The notes beneath the pieces are model-generated. The model was not told the origin of the DNA, ran no database searches, and saw only the letters and a program-made list of their open reading frames with translations. A DNA stretch of 64,000 nt, taken from NCBI GenBank assembly GCA_033030425.1, contig JAUFSD010000022.1:310001-374000 (forward strand). Direction: 5' to 3'. Source of the stretch: Verpa conica (taxonomy: Eukaryota; Ascomycota; Pezizomycetes; Pezizales; Morchellaceae). Each line of letters starts with the position of its first letter. The stretch's first letter is position 1. The position numbers and the translations under genes are program-made. This document shows positions 11,285-22,990 of this stretch, piece after piece.

Positions 11285-14200
11285 TCCTGCTGCTAAATAA
11301 ATAAATATGCATATCTCTTTATCTCCCTTTTTTTCTTGTATCTTCGTCTATACTTTCCCCAACTTCTAGTACGTTCGTGTCTATGCTTATTTAGGTGTGC
11401 TGTTTTTGTCATCTCGCACTTTACTTATCTCTCTTTTAACACCCTTTCATCATTATATCTGGGAATGGAGTAGCTATAAGCAGGTGCTTTGTCTTTGTTA
11501 TTTATGGATATTTGTCCTTTTCTATACGTAGCTGGTGGGCGGTAGTTTAGCCGTTCCTTTTTGCTACTTGCTGTCATTTTTTCGGATTGGCTTGCATTTT
11601 TCGCTTGGGGTTAGGATTATGGTGTATTTATTTACATCACCTCCCTAGTTTCTGTTTTACTTATCCGCTACGGTACTGCTCGCCGTCGGTCCTTTTTAGT
11701 TAGTCGTTCGATGAACCGTTCGGTCTTGCAGTGTTGCTGTAACCTTTCTACACTTTCCATCTTCCGTGAATGGTGACTGCATTTTTCTCTTATAGACTCT
11801 GACGTTCTGTGTTGGACTCTTCGAATTCCACTCCCTTTGTTACGTTCCGGAAGCGTTTTTTGTTAAGTTGCAAATGCTGGATGATGGATGTGTCATGTGG
11901 TCTGGTACGATTTCTTTCCATTTCTTTCTACTGGGTTCTCGTTTCTAGCTTTCTGCCGAATCTAGCCATTTAATTTGTATGTGCGATATGTAGAAGATCG
12001 AGAAACCCGAATTTCATTTCTATTGCATAAAACGTTCCTACTTGCATATACACATGTAGTTATGCACGTGGTGTTGACATGGGTGGGGCGAGTGACCCCT
12101 CATGACCACCAACAGCTGACTCACGTGGTTCATTTTTGCCCTTACTTCTATACGTGCAGCCCCGAGAACGTCCTAAGCCAGTATAAAGTAGATCTGGTGC
12201 CCAGGGGATCAAATCTTGCTAAGACCGGGTGAGCCTATTCTTTAGATAGCAATATTGGTATTCATATGGAATCACTCGATATCTAGCAATAGGATTGGGG
12301 TTTCATTCATGAATTAATCATAAGTAGGGGTTTCATGAATAGTTTGCTAGTCAAAAAATCCTACCCCAGAAAACCTACTGATTCTAGGCTTGACACTGAG
12401 CTAGCTATAAGAGATACCTAGGGCTATTATATGCGTATCCCGACCTACACAATACGACCTCGTTAAAGATCCTGAAGTTATATACACATCGATCTTGGGG
12501 AATCTATGTGTAGAGAAGAGCGGTTCAAATTTCACTGGCTAGCTAGCTAGCTAGTCAAAGCCAATTTTCAGATATTTTCTATATATTTAGAGAATAAAAG
12601 TACGAATTTAGTCGATCAAGCCTCATAATATGCTGTAGTTCATAGCCTATCACTCAGGTCCAATACCCGGGGAAGGGGGGACCTTATGTTTTTTTTGTCT
12701 CGAACTACCCTTCTCAAAAGATGAACTATAATACCATGACTCTAAGCTCGGGTTTATATCTGTAGAAGCAAAGACCAGGGTCTTTTTTTCTACCGTTGAA
12801 CAGAATGGGGGTTGTATAATGTCCCTACTACCGCGTCGGAGAACGAACCGCTGAGATATTTCGACCTAAGTCATTAGGTATGAATTGTATCTGTTTGTGA
12901 GTAGGATTAAGAATAGGATGAAATTGAGAGTCTCATGCTGGCAGCGTTGAAGCTATGCACATTATTTTTTGATGTGATAGGGTTTATGTCGAAAGTCTGC
13001 TCAACACGCATACTCCAGGCTCGGTTCCTCGTAGAGAGCATTCCACTGTCAACTTTGCCCCCGTCCTCGGTCTCCATCTTCCCCTGAATCTGTACTTGAA
13101 GTTCGAGCTTCTGGAAATAAGTCTGACGAGAGAGTGCATCCTACTTCACCCTCCGTTTCCTCTTGGATTCTACACGCCTTGGTTTAGTCTGTGTGATTGA
13201 TCCCCGGGTACTAATTCCACTCCCGACTCTCGCATCATGAATAAACGCCTGATAACTTCGAGAAGAGTCGTATCAGGTATGTGTATCTCCCCATATGAAG
13301 AAAACTCGGACATCTCTTCAACGCGGATGGAGGGAGGGGATAGGGAGGGGATCGATCAAGGTATAGTATAGTTGTTTGATGAGCTCCATCTAGATTTTAT
13401 TATTGAAGGACTAGCTATTTAGCTAGACGGGCGGAAGATTGGTCAGTGCTCGTGAAGAATAAAATTACCTTTTGAAATAAAGTCCAAACCTAGGTCGGTC
13501 AGGCTCATGAGAGTGAGAGATATAATTCGGTATGTTGAGCGGATTTTAATTCATTTCGCGGTGAGAGAAGGGGGGAACGCTAGGGACATTTTTTTTTTAA
13601 AAAAAAAATGTAAGCTATTATATGAGGACTACAAAGCCATACTCAGATAAGTTTGTATAGCCGTATTACTGCCTGGGTTATGTCTCCACGTCACTCTGCG
13701 AGAATAAAAGAGAGGAGGGGGAGAGGGGGGGGGGGGAACAACAGAAAAAATGCTGGCACTATAGTGGTATATTAAATCACGGAGATAACAGGACATTTCA
13801 GGTGTAAATAAAAACCACATACGTATGTAGACCTAGAGAGACTCCCTCCTGTACTTTTAAAGAAATGCATAGATGAACGGCTATACTTCCAGTGCCCCAT
13901 GACTCTGCGCTCCGGAAAAAGTTTTTCATGAGAATTACCAGATATATACAGGCATAACCGTGTACTTCGAAATAAGGCTTACGAGTTCAGATTAGGTAGA
14001 TTATAAACATTAGCTATCGACCTATTGAACCCCCTACTCCCTGTGCTGCTAGCTAGCTAGCTACTTACATATAGCAGTGTTTAGTAATCGGGGTAGAGTA
14101 TGTCCACATCATACACGCATTATAAGCTTGAATTTCCAGATACAGGGAATCTGGTACCAGGTGTTCATATGGTTTTGTAATATAGAGGTACTCTATGCTA

Positions 14201-16029
14201 TGGCAGTTCGGGGCAACATCGGCTCGTTGGGGCTAGAAGGTTTAGTATGCGGGGCCCACACGGAGCCCGAGAGTGTATTATCATGCTTTCATATATTTGT
14301 GTGTGTGTGTGTGTGGGCGTGTGTGGGTGGATAAAATAGCTCGGTAGATGGGAGCGAAAGCCTAACTAGGTAGCATACTACCCATAGTGATCAAGGAGAG
14401 TCTATAGTCTATAGTCGGGCGCAATTGTTCCTAACTGTAGACTTTTTATTTCGACAAAACAAGGGAAAATTCGTTCTGTCGGCTATTTGCGCGCTCTTGA
14501 AGCTGTTGGGGAGATAAATATATCTGTTTCAAGCCCTGGCTCTATGTTGGATGCTTACGAATAATATTATCTGGACGGTTATCTACAAGTACAAATCCGC
14601 ATGTAGCAGCTCATCCGAGGAATAATATAGTCCCGTGACTTTTGTAATTTAGTAGGTATCTGAGATTTAGAAGTCTTATCTAGAGACCCCTTGATTATGA
14701 ACAAATGAGAACTAAAGATGCGTCAAAGAGGGTCTAAATAACTTCCGAGATCGTCTGTGATCTGTCAAAGCGGTATCCATAGCTACATGTAACTAACATT
14801 CCTTTCATCCGTTTGAGCTGACAGCGCAGTGGAGGCTAGTATCGATAGTGATCCCGAACGTATGATTTTTGCGCCTGTTGGGATGTAGAGGCGCAATAGT
14901 GTGGCATTAAAGGACTTTGGCGCGCGGTGAAACAACACCATATAGCCTCTCTCTTGGCGGAATAAAGATCCGTCAATAGCAAGGAGTTTTAAGGAGTTGT
15001 CTCCGAATGCCTGACGCACTGACGGTTGACTAAGTTTAGTGACGCCACAAGTTTGTTGCTACCATTAATCCGAGTTAAGCTTGTTTCCGGGCGAGAAGGA
15101 TCCGGGAAGGGCTAACTAGATTAGCAAGGGTGGGGGTCGGGATAGAGCGCTAGATTATTCTCGAATCTCGGCCTACTGGCAGCACTGTGAACGCAAAGTA
15201 AGGGGATGAAGGCAAAGGTGGTAGACATAGCCCTATTGTAGATGTAGTTATGTATTGTAGTATCAAAGAGACCATCTCAAAAAATGCATACAACTAGCGA
15301 TAGTATTTCTTTGCACCGAGTGGTACTGAGGATGAGTTTTTTTTATTTTATTTTTGTAGGTTATTATAAATTCCCAAGACTACATGTAAGTAAAGCCACC
15401 CGATCTTTCGCTATAGGAGGAACTCCACCAAAGGATACACAGCTCAAGGCGTCGGCCTCTCCCGGTAAGCTCTCTCGAGTGATCCCCTATGAAGTACACC
15501 CAGCCCCCGCACTCTCGGGTGCAAGTCCGAAACGCAGCCTTACACCACCCCGTTGTCTCCCGGAGAAATTCCCAGCCAGGTTTCTCGAAGCCTGGGAAAT
15601 GAGAGGCCAAGGAGAATAGACAGCCAGGGTTGCCGCCGTAATACGTACCCCATGTCTTAATTAACCGAAAACAAGCTCTAGCCCAACCGGCCATGGTGTC
15701 GGCAGCGATTAATCCGCTTTAGCTGCTTTCAGTACCTTTTGCCGGTACGTACCAAGTAAACAACACGGATAGTACACTCTACGATCTAGTACCGTGGTTC
15801 ATAGAGTGTCTTTAATGGTAAGCTGCGGAGGGTAGAGGCTTCGAAGGTTCCATAAGTAAGCTCGTAAATCCCCCCTCAACAGCTTCTTTTTTTCTTTCTC
15901 ATCACAAGCTTCATTCGACATTCTCTGCAAGTCAGTCATTCTTTTCCCGTTCTTTACTCTTTTTTCACTCTTTTTATTTCACTTCCAAAGAGACAGTCTG
16001 GGACAGTCCAATCATTTACATTACCAACA
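11285..16029. other. 4.7-kb gene-poor interval
   Basis: The interval holds the 3' UTR of the preceding gene, then AT-rich sequence with short CTAG runs (about 12537-12556 and 14048-14062), a GT-rich microsatellite (about 14298-14330) and a G-run near 13725-13737. ORFs are short and without recognisable content. About 15850-16029 is pyrimidine-rich and is the likely promoter and leader of the pectin lyase gene at 16030. Confidence 0.55.
13586..13611. repeat. Perfect 26-bp A/T palindrome
   Basis: ACA, ten T, ten A, TGT: a perfect inverted repeat with no spacer. It could extrude as a cruciform or be a chance homopolymer junction. No longer flanking inverted repeat was seen. Confidence 0.8.
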
Positions 16030-17361
16030 ATGCTTCAAAAACTCTTTCTCTTTGCTCTTCTCCCTGCGGCGTCACTCGCCCAGGTTGTTGGTTCGGCGAC
16101 TGGTTTCGCAAAGGGTGTTACTGGCGGTGGAACTGCCACTCCCGTCTACCCCACTACAATTGCGCAGTAAGTTGTCGCATCCATTGATTTTGCAGAGTCT
16201 ATACTGAAGAGTGTTTTAGGCTCAAGAGCTACTTGACCGACTCTTCTGCGCGTGTTATCATGCTCAACAAGGAGTTCGACTTCCGCTCATCTGAAGGAAC
16301 CAAAACTGCAACTGGATGCCGTCCCCCCTCAAACACCTGCCCCAATGCTGGTGGGCAGGATGCTATCAACGGTGCCAACTGGTGCACTAGCGGAGGATAC
16401 CCCTCTGTTTCCGTCACCTACGAGGTTGCTGGAACCGGATATATTGATGTCAAGAGCAACAAGTAAGTTCTCTAGTAAGATGCTATTTCTTGACAAATCA
16501 CTTACCAGATCTCCCAATTCAGGTCTATTGTCGGTGTCGGCAGTGCTGGTGTTATCCGTGGGAAGGGTCTCAGAGTCGCCAATGGCGAGACCAACGTCAT
16601 CATCCAGAACGTTCACATCACCGAATTGAACCCCGAATACATCTGGGGAGGAGATGCCATCACCCTCGCCGGTACTGACATGATCTGGATCGATCACTGC
16701 AAATTCTCTCTCATCGGACGTCAAATGATCGTTACTGGATACAACCAAGCCGGCCGTGTTACCATCTCCAACAACGAGTTTGACGGTAAGACTAGCTGGT
16801 CTGCTAGCTGCAACGCCAACCACTACTGGACTCTTCTCTTCTACGGTGCCAGCGATCTCATTACCTTTGCTGGTAACTACGTCCACGACTGCTCTGGCCG
16901 TGCCCCTAAGGTATACTCCTATTATCTATAATTTGCTTGGGTTCTATTGCTAACAATATGTTCAGATTGGAGGGTCTTCCACCTCTAACATCCTCTTCCA
17001 TGCCGTCAACAACTACTTCTACAACATGCTCGGCCACTCCTTCGACATCGGTACCGGTGCAAACGTCCTCATCGAGGGTAACGTCTACAAGGGTGTCACC
17101 ACCCCCATCACCACCGCTACTGCCACCGCAGGAGGACAGGTCTTCAACGTCCCATCCAGCTCTTACACCTCCAGCTGTACTGCATCCCTTGGCCGTGCCT
17201 GTGTTGCCAACAGCGTCTCCAGCAGCGGAACCTTTGCGTCTTACACCAACACCAAGTTCCTTACCAACTTCGCTGGAAAGAACGTCCAGCCTGTCACTGC
17301 TGTTTCTAGCGTTGCTTCCGGCTGTGTTTCTAAGGCTGGTGTCGGAAAGATCGGTAACTAA
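16030..17361 (+). CDS. Secreted pectin lyase (PL1), copy 1
   Basis: Four exons 16030-16166, 16220-16462, 16523-16910 and 16966-17361 encode 387 aa. MLQKLFLFALLPAASLA is a signal peptide, probably cleaved before QVVGSATGF. The PL1 right-handed beta-helix signatures are in order: [23 protein letters not shown], the WIDHC strand, [12 protein letters not shown] (carrying the arginine conserved in the family), HAVNNYFYNMLGHSFDIGTG, and C-terminal TNFAGKNVQPVT. The overall pattern matches fungal pectin lyases, which cut methyl-esterified homogalacturonan by beta-elimination without needing calcium, more than calcium-dependent pectate lyases. Cysteines at CRPPSNTC and SWSASC are conserved with its paralogue at 20967. 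The enzyme acts outside the cell on plant cell walls. Length matches the family (~360-390 aa). Confidence 0.93.
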
Positions 17362-20300
17362 GGGAGATTGATATTATTGAAGACTACACTCTTTATTTGG
17401 TAATTTTTCTTCTTCTTTTTTTTGTGTTTAATATATAGTAGAGACTTTGTACATTGTAGAAGTGGTACATAATCGTTGAAAAATCAAATCGCTTAGCGAA
17501 GTTTGGTTTCTCTTTAATTCTGTGTTCTAGTAGTATCAATCGTGATAGTGACTTTAAAATGCCCAATATTCAAATAATGTTGCTGTTCAAGTATTTAAAA
17601 GACTTACTCAGACATAAGTGTCAGTCTAGACGAAATGTGAGTGGGCTTTGGTAATCCCCTCATCATTCTCAAATCAGTAGTATGTTACCCTTTAAAGTGA
17701 GTATCCGTATCATAGGCTTTACAATACTAAGACCTACCGTCATTGCTGTATTTAACCGTCGCTTAAACCTTATTTTTCTTTTATGATCTACATAGTAACC
17801 CTGCCATAGAACTTTGTCATAGCCTGTTACTAATATTTACGTACTGTCCGTGTTGGGAGTATCTCTCTAATGAGATGCCGTGCAGGTATACCTTTAAGGG
17901 TAGATATGGGAGGGGACAAATAACCCAATAGCGGGGCACCAAGAACGGTATTTAGGCATATATAGGCAGAGTAGATGAAGACAACTACCAGACAGTAAAA
18001 AAACTTCCTTAACCGCAGATAGCCTAATGTCTACTATTAGGTTGCTACATATTTAGGGCTTCCATTTAGTGAGGGTTACTCTGGCTGAGGTCCACTTCTG
18101 AGAAGAAGGGGGGTCTGGTGACAGGATTACCAGGTTTCAAGTGTGGCGTTACAGAGGATATTGGGGTAGTTTTACTATCACTAGCTTTACCCCATCAGTA
18201 CCTTCTCAATTAGAAAAAAACAAAAAACAAACTTAATAGTGGTGGTTGAGGGTAGAATAATCATCGTTATAGGAGCCTTGATATCACAGAGAGAGGATAG
18301 TCTATGCTGGGTAACAATAGATCGTAGCCTTACTAATGCCTCAATCTAAGTTTTTCAAGCTTCCGGCCCTAAAGAGCGGTACCAATAATCTGGCAGCGTT
18401 GTCAAATTGTAAGTAAAAATCTAAGGTGGCGAAGAACCTAGTCGATTTTTTTAAAAAAAAATTAGACCGAGGTGAGTGTTCTTTAGATAGATCTCGGGGT
18501 AGTCTCTTCCCAAGCCCCATATTTTTTTTCTGCGCAGCACCGTATGCACAGCACAAGCAACTATTGAGGGGCTGAGCATGAGACTAGTCTCGGGGTTTGG
18601 TCTGGTAAATGATTTGAAAATACCCGGTGTTCTACTCGGGGTTCTGCTCATGTATTCGGTTTTCGTAGTGGATTACTATCCTTATAACGTGTGTGATTAG
18701 TTTATGCAACGTACTTTCTGGTAGATAGACTCTAGAAGCCTCAGCGATATAGCAGCGTACCTGTATATGTGGTTGAGTTGTCGCTCTTCTACTAGACTAT
18801 GTAATTCGAAGGTAATTTTTGCAAGGTTTACTCTCGAATATGTCTTTTTCGAAGAGTATAGCTTGTACAGATAGTGAATTGGGACATTAGTTAGTCCCGA
18901 GAGGAGGGGAGGAGAACAAGAAGTAGGTAGGAATTTGGTGTTGTAAAGCTTCTGCAAGAACAAATATTTAGTTTTTAAGATCGAGGGCTATGATAGTCTC
19001 TTTGCGTATCGTAAGACTGTTAGAAATCAAGAGAGGGGCTGAAGAAGATGGTGAAGTACATATACGACTTATCCTAAAGCTACAAGGCAAGACAGCAGAC
19101 CTAACACTAACACCAAAAGAGTCCTATAGAGTGCTTGTAGAAACTCTAAATTTCTGGTATTTTTTAGCGCCAATTTAGCCTGGGAACCGAAGGCCCGGTT
19201 ATCCGGGGGACAAACGTTGAAACACGTTGTTTTCTCAGCTCAGCCTGCAATATTAAAAAATGTTTCAAATAAGCCCCGTACTATTATTCCACTGGAATCG
19301 TGGCCTTGGCGATGCTGCTAAAACCTGATATTTTCAAATCTTCAGATGAACTGGGCGGTGGCAAATCTCCTAGCCCCATCTCAACTTTATGAAATTCAGG
19401 CTAAATCTCTATTTGATCGATCTCGGGTCAGAGGAAGTTCATTATTAGGCTTCCAAATGTCCTGCATGCATATGTATGTCTGAAGTTTATTTGAACTCTG
19501 ACAACCACATCGGTTTCTGCCAACGTTTTCGCATGCATCTCCTTGTAAGCCATGTGACCGGAAGGTTTTCTGTGATCTCGGAGTGCTTTACCGAGATGTG
19601 ACCACCGTATGATTCGCTACGCGAATAATTCTAAGGAGGTCATGATTGTAGGTGATTCCGCAAGAGAAGGTTGATGATCTTGCTACATCAAGTATACCCA
19701 AATGCTGAAGGGTAGAGAATCACTCTCAGGCCCTAAGACAGCCTGAGATAGAATCCTTATTCCAACATCTTAGCCCAATCCCCCCGAATACGGCGCAGGA
19801 TGGAGTCATGGGAGGCGAAGCAGTTCTACCAAGGCCCTATAGCAATAGCAGATATAGCAATTTACAACCTGCCTCGGTAAGAATATTGTACCTGAATTAC
19901 ATATGTTACATATGACCCTAGAGAGTTCCACAAAAAAGCAATAATTAATACTTGGTCCCACGGCAAATTCCGTTGTGTAACAAAATACGACAGCTCGATA
20001 ATCCAAATTAGGGTTGAAGTGTGGGGAATAAATTCCCCAATTATCACTCTAACTTAAAACATGTACCTGGGAGGATATATTACCTTCGGTATCAAGTGCG
20101 GGGCGTTGTACCCTGTACCAACGAGTGATACCCGGTGAATCGTGCTACATTCGGGTTAAATCCAGAAGCCCGAAACGCAACCTTATTCTACCGGATGACA
20201 GCAACCGAGAAACCGTGAATTAATCCGGAAAATTCCTTCAGATGCCATTATTAACTATCTGCAGATGTAGATGCCTGAACATAGCACGTTTACCGCAGGC

Positions 20301-20966
20301 ATAAAAAAAAAGCTTATCGTACTAGAGGTTAAAAAATTTAGAATTCATTTAGCTTGGCACCAGAGAGAAGAAAATAATATTTTTTTCAGTATTTTTACCG
20401 AAAAATATCCAGAATAATTAGGGATGGTGCTGATGAAACATTAGCAAAGCTGCTAGGATTTGATAGATTTGCCCCTTGGTCTGTGCATGTGCATATATAT
20501 AATCAGGGATCGAATATCTGTGGGGTAAACATAATCCTAATAGGATCATTAGTATTCCTAACGGACGAAAGGAGAATATATATAAGGCTGATATATATGT
20601 ACTGGTAACTCCGCATTTGAGGGTTTGGGCTCACCCTGTTAAAAGGGACATCGGGGCGGTACCCGGGGACCTATACTCGGAGAGCAGCTCAAGAGATGAT
20701 TATTAACCGAAAGCGTTACGTATCAACACCAAAAAATACTCGAGTCCTCTCAGACGGTATATTCCGTGAAACTCTCGGCATCATTAGTCGCGAACAGCTC
20801 TATTCCTTCGAGTCAATAAACCTGTGGTACTAAGAACTCTTATAGCCTCCCTGGAATATGAGGTACCGAAAATTTAAGTATAAATAAAGTCTATTCCCAC
20901 AATTCTTCCGGTTCTTCAGCCCAAAAAGCCTGTCCTTTCGAGTCAATTGGTATCCAACACGCTAAA
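17362..20966. other. 3.6-kb interval between the pectin lyase paralogues
   Basis: AT-rich non-coding sequence. Short ORFs show no family features. It contains a T/A homopolymer junction near 18446-18463. I see no pectin lyase fragment or transposon ORF that would mark the duplication breakpoint. Confidence 0.5.
20879..20888 (+). promoter_or_regulatory. TATA box of pectin lyase copy 2
   Basis: TATAAATAAA lies 79-88 bp upstream of the ATG at 20967, a usual position for a fungal TATA element. No equivalent was obvious upstream of copy 1. Confidence 0.5.
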
Positions 20967-22478
20967 ATGCTTCAACTTCTTGTCTTAGCTCTTCTCCCCG
21001 CTGTGGCCCTCGCCCAGGTCGTGGGTAGTGCCACCGGTTTTGCAAAAGGAACAACTGGTGGTGGAACGGCTACCCCCGTGTACCCCACTACTATCGCTGA
21101 GCTTAGGAGCTACCTCACCGACTCTTCTGCTCGTGTTATTATGCTGAACAGAGAGTTCAATTTCATTGGATCTGAAGGAACTAGAACAGAGAGTGGTATG
21201 TTTAGCCCATTCAAGATTATCAAACAGCTCTAAGTAGGCTCTGTTAGGTTGCCGCCCTTCCAGCAACACCTGTCCCAATGCTGGTGGCCAGGATGCTATC
21301 AACGGTGCGAACTGGTGCACTAGCGGAGGATATCCTACCGTCTCCGTGACCTACGACATTGCAAGCACAGGATACATCGATGTTAAGAGCAACAAGTTTG
21401 TCCTCCCATCCTTGTACACTCAGAGAGTAATTGCTGACATTCTTTGAAACCTATAGGAGTATCGTTGGTGTTGGAACTGCAGGTGTTATCCGTGGAAAGG
21501 GTTTGAGGATCGCCAATGGTGCTACCAACGTCATTATCCAGAACATTCACATCACAGTATGTCCCATGACCACATCTAGCTACTCGTAACGACTGGATAT
21601 GAGCTAACCTGGATATCTTAGCAATTGAACCCTCAATACATCTGGGGTGGTGATGCCATTATTCTCGCTGGCACTGACTTGGTCTGGATTGATCACTGCA
21701 AGGTAAGCCTCTTTATCTACATACAGTTTTCTTTCGTAGACTAACACCTTCTAGATCTCTCTCATCGGTCGTCAAATGATTGTCAGCGGTTACAGCCAGG
21801 CTGGACGTGTCACTATCTCCAACAACGAGTTCAACGGTGTCACTAGCTGGTCCGCTAGCTGCAATGGCGACCACTACTGGACTATGTTGTTCCTTGGCTC
21901 AAGCGATCTCATCACCCTTGTCGGAAACTCCATCCATGACTGCTCCGGTCGTGCCCCGAAGGTAAGGACAAAATATTAATCATAGGATGTCACTCGCTCA
22001 ACTAAGCTAATACCTTCTCAGGTCGGAGGTGCCGACACCGCCAACATTGTTCTCCACGCAGTCAACAACTACTTCGCTTACATTGGTAAGTACAAAAAAA
22101 CTAAACAGACCCAAAAGTACAATATACTAATTTGCTTCCCTCTCAGGTGGTCACGCTTTTGATGTTGCAACCGGTGGTAATGTCCTCATGGAAGGAAACG
22201 TCTTTGCCAGCGTCACTACCCCCATTACATCTGCATCCTCCAGTGCTGGTGGTCAGATCTTCAACGTTCCTTCATCCTCCTACACTTCAACCTGTTCGAC
22301 ATACCTCGGCCGTAGTTGTGTCGTCAACAGCGTTTCCAGCAGTGGAACCTTCTCGAGCTACACTACAACCGGGTTCTTGGCAAACTTCGCTGGCAAGAAC
22401 ATTCAGGCTGCTACTTCTGCTTCAGTTGTTGTTGCTAATGTCAATGCCAATGCTGGTGTTGGAAAGATTGGAAATTAA
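20967..22478 (+). CDS. Secreted pectin lyase (PL1), copy 2
   Basis: Seven exons (20967-21195, 21248-21395, 21457-21556, 21622-21702, 21755-21961, 22022-22085, 22147-22478) join in phase to 386 aa. The signal peptide is [16 protein letters not shown]. The same PL1 landmarks as copy 1 are present: [77 protein letters not shown]. By eye most positions are identical to copy 1, so this is a paralogue. Only two intron positions are shared (after KSNK and after RAPK). Four introns here are absent in copy 1, and one intron of copy 1 is absent here. It should have the same extracellular pectin-cleaving role; the divergence could reflect different pH or methylation preference, which sequence alone cannot show. 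Confidence 0.93.
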
Positions 22479-22990
22479 GCGGGGAGTTTTGTGGGCAAGG
22501 CCAAAATAAGAGGGGGCTTACTGTACAAAACCGTAGTAAATACAAAGATTATTCTTACTACACACGAGATTTATCTGAATTTCTCTACGACTTTGACCAG
22601 CTATGAGCCGGTTATGTGTAGTGTTAGATAAGATTAGAGTGACTTTATGACCTACTTCTACTTGCCACTATATATTACAACTTCGAACTATTGCTGTTTG
22701 CTTTTTGATAATGCCTATGATACGTACATGTAGTGCCTCTACTAGATATTTATGATTTATTCTTTCATTCATTCCTCTATTAGAAACATCATGTACCAAT
22801 TTAGTGCCAAGGACTCTGGTTACACGAGGGAGTAGAGTAGGGTAACCCTTTTGCTGGGTGGAAGGCTGTATTTGTAGATCTGATATCTACTGATTACCTT
22901 GCACATAACTACCCCTCTCTAATCCCTTCTTAGTACTAAAAGATCCTATCTCCGGTTGCGGCTAGCCGCTAACACCCACGCCTAAAAGAT

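Noticed and set aside
15284..15694. ORFs of about 105-111 codons on both strands
   Set aside because: Mutually antisense, no family features, and flanking sequence is non-coding in character.
16329..16886. 185-codon minus ORF over pectin lyase copy 1
   Set aside because: Shadow of the strongly biased plus-strand pectin lyase exons.
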